A DNA stretch of 11,765 nt from Aquincola sp. (lineage in GTDB: Bacteria; Pseudomonadota; Gammaproteobacteria; Burkholderiales; Burkholderiaceae_C): NCBI GenBank assembly GCA_029884035.1, contig JAOUIM010000074.1, positions 1-11,765 of the forward strand, in the 5' to 3' direction. The position numbers and the translations under genes are program-made. Within the stretch, counting starts at the first letter, position 1, and each line of letters starts with the position of its first letter. Shown piece after piece: positions 8,817-11,765 of this stretch. The notes below the pieces were generated by a model that saw only the letters and a list, made by a program, of their open reading frames with translations, did no database searches and had not been told where the DNA came from.

Positions 8817-10799
8817 TGCCTCGAACCTTTCGTCGATGCGCTCGTTGCGGCCGCGCAGCGCGGCGGGCAGCAGGTGCTCGTAGGCCATCAACGCTTGCTG
8901 GACAGTGAAGCGGTCGGCGGCGCCGAGCCGCTCGCGCAGAGCGGCCACTTCGGCGGCCCGGCGCGGCGTGTCCGGGTGGTCGATGTAATCCTTGGCACCA
9001 TAGCCGCGCCAGCCGGGCGGCAGCTCCATTGACATCACGTCGAGCGGCTCGTAGTCGAGGTGCGGCAGCGTGTCGGCCGCGCCGGTCCAGCGCGCGAGCG
9101 TGCGCTTGAGCCAGGCGGCATCGTCGCGCCGGGGATAGTCCTTGCGGAAGTGGGCGCCGCGGCTCTCGGTGCGTTGCAGAGCGCCATAGGCCACGCACAG
9201 CGCGAGCTTGAGCATCTTCTGCACCCGGTACGCGGTGACGAGTTCGGGATTCGCCCCGGCGTCACGGCTCTTCAGGCCGATGTTGCGGCTGCGAACCAGC
9301 AACTGCTGCAGTTCGTCGACGGCCGAACGCAAGTCGTCACCATTGCGGAAGATGCCCACCTGCGCGGTCATGATCTCCTGCATGCGCACGCGCAGTGCCG
9401 AGGCGTCCTCGGTGCCGCCGCCGTCGACCAGCACCTTCAGGTGCGCCTTCTCGCGTTCGACGAACTCGCGCACCAGACCCATCGGTACGGTCACGTCGTT
9501 CGCGGCGGCGTCGCAGAAGTCGGCGATGGACTCGCCGACGATGCGGCCGGCCACCACCGTCTCGGCCACCGAATTGCCGCCCAGGCGGTTGAAACCGTGC
9601 ATGTCCCAGCAGGCGGCTTCGCCGGCGGCGAACAGGCCCTTCAACTGCGGGCTCTGGCCCGAGGGGTCGGTGCGAACGCCACCCATCGTGTAGTGCTGGG
9701 CCGGGCGCACCGCGATGAAGTCCTTGGTCGGGTCGGTGCCGAGGAAGTTCAGGCAGATCTCGTAGACCTCGCGCAGGTTGTGCTTGATGTGCTTTTCACC
9801 CAGCAGCGTGATGTCGAGCCAGAGGTGGTCGCCGAAGCGGCTCTTGACGCCCTTACCGGCAGCGATGTGCTGCTCCATGCGGCGCGACACCACGTCGCGC
9901 GAGGCGAGCTCCTTCTTCTCGGGCTCGTAGTCGGGCATGAAACGGTGACCGTCGGCGTCCTTGAGCAGCCCGCCGTCGCCGCGGCAGCCCTCGGTGACCA
10001 GGATGCCCGCCGGGAAGATGCCAGTGGGGTGGAACTGGACCGCCTCCATGTTGCCGAGCGCGGCCACGCCGGTTTCGAGCGCCAATGCGTGGCCGATGCC
10101 TTCGCAGATCACGGCGTTGGTGGTGACTCGGTACAGGCGCCCGGCGCCGCCTGTGGCGATCGCGGTGGCCTTGGCCAGGTACGCCGACAGCGAGCCGTCG
10201 ATCAGGTCGCGCACCACCGCGCCGTAGCAGCGATGGCCGTCGTGGATCAGCGCCAGCGCCTCGGTGCGCTCGTGCACGGGGATCGAGTCGGCGATCGCCT
10301 GGTCGGCCACCGCCTGCAACATCGCGTGGCCGGTGCCGTCGCTGACATGGCAGGTGCGCCACTTCTTCGTGCCGCCGAAGTCGCGCTGCGCGATCAGGCC
10401 ATGCGCCTCGTCGCGCTCGGTGATGGTGACGCGCTGGCCATTGATGACGACCTCGCGGTCGCCCTTTTTCACCCGGCTCCACGGCACGCCCCAGGCGGCG
10501 AGTTCGCGCACGGCCTTGGGCGCGGTGTTGACGAACATGCGAACGACCTGCTGGTCGGCGCCCCAGTCGCTGCCACGCACCGTGTCCTCGAAGTGCACGT
10601 CCTCGTTGTCGCCCTGACCCTTGATCACGTTGCCCAGGCTCGCCTGCATGCCGCCCTGAGCGGCCTTGCTGTGCGAGCGCTTGGCCGGCACGAGCGACAG
10701 CACGATCGCATCGTGGCCGCGCCGCTTGGCCGCCACCGCGAGGCGCAGCCCGGCGAGCCCGCCTCCGATCACGAGGACGTCGGTCTGGACGACTTTCAA
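8814..10799 (-). CDS. frdA: Fumarate reductase flavoprotein subunit
   Basis: Catalytic subunit that reduces fumarate to succinate (or the reverse) at a covalently bound FAD. The 661-residue protein starts with the dinucleotide-binding segment VLVIGGGLAGL (8-18). It has the FAD-linking histidine H43 in KRSHSKAAQGG, H257 in QFHPTG, the catalytic proton-shuttling arginine R301 in ELASRDVVSRR, H369 in AQHYTMGG and R405 in GFNRLGGNS. These fall at or within one residue of the Wolinella FrdA numbering I recall, and the length matches that family (about 656). The start is a TTG overlapping the frdC stop (TTGA), with GGAG 8 bases upstream. Upstream in-frame ATGs would lie inside frdC, and the next Met is past the FAD histidine. 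The stop codon lies inside the repeat at 8751-8816. Confidence 0.96.
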   Translation of the reverse strand: MKVVQTDVLVIGGGLAGLRLAVAAKRRGHDAIVLSLVPAKRSHSKAAQGGMQASLGNVIKGQGDNEDVHFEDTVRGSDWGADQQVVRMFVNTAPKAVRELAAWGVPWSRVKKGDREVVINGQRVTITERDEAHGLIAQRDFGGTKKWRTCHVSDGTGHAMLQAVADQAIADSIPVHERTEALALIHDGHRCYGAVVRDLIDGSLSAYLAKATAIATGGAGRLYRVTTNAVICEGIGHALALETGVAALGNMEAVQFHPTGIFPAGILVTEGCRGDGGLLKDADGHRFMPDYEPEKKELASRDVVSRRMEQHIAAGKGVKSRFGDHLWLDITLLGEKHIKHNLREVYEICLNFLGTDPTKDFIAVRPAQHYTMGGVRTDPSGQSPQLKGLFAAGEAACWDMHGFNRLGGNSVAETVVAGRIVGESIADFCDAAANDVTVPMGLVREFVEREKAHLKVLVDGGGTEDASALRVRMQEIMTAQVGIFRNGDDLRSAVDELQQLLVRSRNIGLKSRDAGANPELVTAYRVQKMLKLALCVAYGALQRTESRGAHFRKDYPRRDDAAWLKRTLARWTGAADTLPHLDYEPLDVMSMELPPGWRGYGAKDYIDHPDTPRRAAEVAALRERLGAADRFTVQQALMAYEHLLPAALRGRNERIDERFEA

Positions 10800-11572
10800 T
10801 TGGCGGGCTCCGCAGCCTTCACCCAGGCGGGCGTGTAGACCTCTCCGACGCGGTCGGCATGCTCGCGGCCGATCCGCATGTAGGCCGCCAGCGTGGCCAG
10901 CCCGAGCGCGAGCAGGAAGATGGTGAGCACCCACTTGAGCCGCTTCAGGCGGGCGCGGCTCGCGTTCGGGTCATCGCCCTGGAACCAGCCCCATTTGACC
11001 GCGAGGCGGTACAGGCCGATGCCGGCGTGCAGCTCGACGCAGAACAGAAGCACCAGGTACAGCGGCCACCAGCGCGCACTCCACACCCGGTCGGCCGAAC
11101 CGTACGGGCCGATGTCGGCCGGATGCATCAGCATCTGGAACAGGTGCGGGAAGGCGAGGAAGAACAGCGCGAAGCCGGTGACCACCTGCACCCACCACAG
11201 CGTGGTGTCGCCATGGCCGAGCGTCTTGCGGTGCTCGTCGAACACGCCGTACTGCCGCGCGCTGGCGGGGAACTTGCGCATGGCCAGGAACGCGTGCAGC
11301 ACGATCAGCGCCGCCACACCGGCGACGACGAACGACACCAGCACCGGAAAGCTGTGGCCGAAGACGAAGTAGCCCTCGAAAGCCTTCGTGACGATCCACA
11401 TCGCGTCCTTGCTGATCAGGATCGACGACACGAACGCCATGTGGCCCCACATGAACAGGCCGAGCAGAAGCCCGGAAAGGCTCTGCGCCAGATCCATGCG
11501 TGCAGGCCACGGACTCTTGCGGACTCGCCCCCATGCGTCGGGTCCGCGCATGGCGCTGGTGTGCATTCGCAT
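10796..11572 (-). CDS. frdC: Fumarate reductase dihaem cytochrome b subunit
   Basis: Membrane anchor with two haems b that oxidises quinol (or reduces quinone) and passes electrons to FrdB. The 258-residue protein has five hydrophobic helices (about 28-53, 76-97, 122-149, 166-187 and 209-233). The four haem ligands known in Wolinella fall at identical positions: H44 (GLFMWGHM), H93 (VLHAFLAMRKFP), H143 (FPHLFQM) and H182 (VELHAGIGLYRLAVKWGWF). E66 (TKAFEGYF), needed for menaquinol oxidation there, and E180, the key of the transmembrane proton E-pathway, are also present. It is the first gene of the operon order C-A-B as in Wolinella. AGGG lies 8 bases before the chosen ATG; the ATG at codon 3 is possible but would shift the numbering. 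The single-polypeptide dihaem type excludes the two-subunit SdhC/SdhD form. Confidence 0.95.
   Translation of the reverse strand: MRMHTSAMRGPDAWGRVRKSPWPARMDLAQSLSGLLLGLFMWGHMAFVSSILISKDAMWIVTKAFEGYFVFGHSFPVLVSFVVAGVAALIVLHAFLAMRKFPASARQYGVFDEHRKTLGHGDTTLWWVQVVTGFALFFLAFPHLFQMLMHPADIGPYGSADRVWSARWWPLYLVLLFCVELHAGIGLYRLAVKWGWFQGDDPNASRARLKRLKWVLTIFLLALGLATLAAYMRIGREHADRVGEVYTPAWVKAAEPAN
10808..10811 (-). promoter_or_regulatory. Ribosome-binding site supporting the TTG start of frdA
   Basis: The minus strand reads GGAG, 8 bases, then TTGAAAGTC. The TTG overlaps the frdC stop codon, and the resulting protein places H43, H257 and R301 at the expected numbers, so this rare start is favoured over any upstream ATG. 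Confidence 0.6.
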
Positions 11573-11706
11573 CGATGGCGCCCTGATCTCGGGTTCGAAC
11601 GGACCGTAAGTGGTCTGAACTTGTGGGCGCAGTGTCCACAGTGCCTCGGTCCCGAGCCTTGACGCGGATCAGAGATCGACGCGGCAACAACGCGGTGGGA
11701 TGCGGA
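11573..11706 (-). promoter_or_regulatory. Leader and likely promoter region of the frd-nuo operon
   Basis: This 134-base gap between the tRNA-like sequence and frdC has no gene. It holds the FNR-like box (11659-11672), a palindrome CTCGG-GA-CCGAG (11645-11656) and an 8-base self-complementary GTTCGAAC nearer frdC. If the box is centred at -41.5, transcription would start near 11624 and the -10 region would read GACACT, with the A and T at the expected positions but otherwise weak. No T-run terminator for the tRNA is visible, so read-through is possible. Confidence 0.45.
11659..11672 (-). promoter_or_regulatory. FNR/Anr-like binding site
   Basis: The plus strand reads TTGACGCGGATCAG, matching the FNR consensus TTGAT-N4-ATCAA at 8 of 10 defined positions. 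Its centre is about 93 bases upstream of the frdC ATG. FNR-type regulators activate anaerobic respiratory genes in many proteobacteria, which fits a fumarate reductase operon. A chance match in GC-rich DNA is possible. Confidence 0.5.
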
Positions 11707-11765
11707 TGGTGGGCCGTGTTGGGATCGAACCAACGACCAAAGGATTATGAGACCGATGCCGCCTG
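11707..11765 (-). tRNA. tRNA-Met-like (anticodon CAT), cut by the window edge, probably degenerate
   Basis: On the minus strand the 3' part of a tRNA is clear: encoded CCA (11707-11709), discriminator A, acceptor strand ACGGCCC, T-stem GTTGG/CCAAC with loop TTCGATC, a 5-base variable loop, and anticodon loop CTCATAA giving CAT. The acceptor half and loop suit elongator tRNA-Met. However, the anticodon stem TCGGT/TCCTT has only two normal pairs (positions 29-41 and 30-40), and the D-arm side reads CAGGCGGCA where GGTAGAGCA would be usual. It may be a decayed copy, or an unusual functional tRNA. The 5' end is outside the window. Confidence 0.65.

Noticed and set aside
7970..8908. Plus-strand frame with a repeated peptide (LRVVPPRGSKRLRSGRAAL twice)
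   Set aside because: The peptide repeat only reflects the 75-bp DNA repeat, whose period is a multiple of three; the rest is antisense to frdB.
9060..10838. 592-codon plus-strand open frame opposite frdA
   Set aside because: Rich in Ala, Val, Arg, His and Asp with no family signature. It lies wholly antisense to a strongly conserved frdA and is a product of high GC content.
10800..10934. Extending frdA upstream to an ATG at 10934
   Set aside because: It would overlap frdC by over 130 bases and add sequence absent from the family. The TTG start gives the expected residue numbering and has a ribosome-binding site.
7889..11572. The frd genes as an ordinary succinate dehydrogenase (sdhCDAB)
   Set aside because: One dihaem membrane subunit replaces SdhC/SdhD, the order is C-A-B, and the motifs match the Wolinella-type enzyme; the direction of catalysis in vivo nevertheless stays open.

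Overview
The window (about two thirds G+C) is almost wholly one gene train read on the minus strand, from right to left: frdC-frdA-frdB-nuoA-nuoB-nuoC-nuoD-nuoE-nuoF-nuoG-nuoH-nuoI-nuoJ, with nuoJ running off the left edge. Base composition and the intergenic repeat style suggest a high-GC Burkholderiales-like betaproteobacterium. That placement is inference, because no phylogenetic marker is present. No plus-strand gene is supported; the long plus-strand reading frames are high-GC shadows.

Right edge (11573-11765): a tRNA-Met-like 3' part (anticodon CAT) whose anticodon stem and D-arm look degenerate, then a 134-bp leader with an FNR/Anr-like box (11659-11672), a small palindrome beside it, and a Shine-Dalgarno before frdC.

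Right third (7889-11572): a quinol:fumarate reductase of the Wolinella type (frdC, frdA, frdB). FrdC has the four haem-ligand histidines and the two functional glutamates at the same residue numbers I recall for the Wolinella protein. Between frdA and frdB lie two copies of a 66-bp GC-rich repeat with a 75-bp period. A shortened third copy separates nuoA from nuoB. In these junctions the repeat itself supplies the stop codon of the upstream gene, and its far end lies by the ribosome-binding site of the next.

Left two thirds (1-7892): a divergent proton-pumping NADH:quinone oxidoreductase (complex I), joined to frdB by a 4-base ATGA overlap. Its proteins do not look like the usual housekeeping betaproteobacterial complex I: NuoG is only 483 residues but keeps all cluster motifs including N7; NuoD has Glu where the quinone-site Asp is normally found; NuoF has lost two phenylalanines and one glutamate of the NADH pocket and gained an Arg there.

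Taken together, the cluster reads as one respiratory module linking a pyridine nucleotide to fumarate/succinate through a low-potential quinone (menaquinone or rhodoquinone), probably induced when oxygen is low. It could run forward (fumarate respiration with proton pumping) or in reverse (succinate-driven NAD(P)+ reduction). nuoK-N should lie just left of the window.
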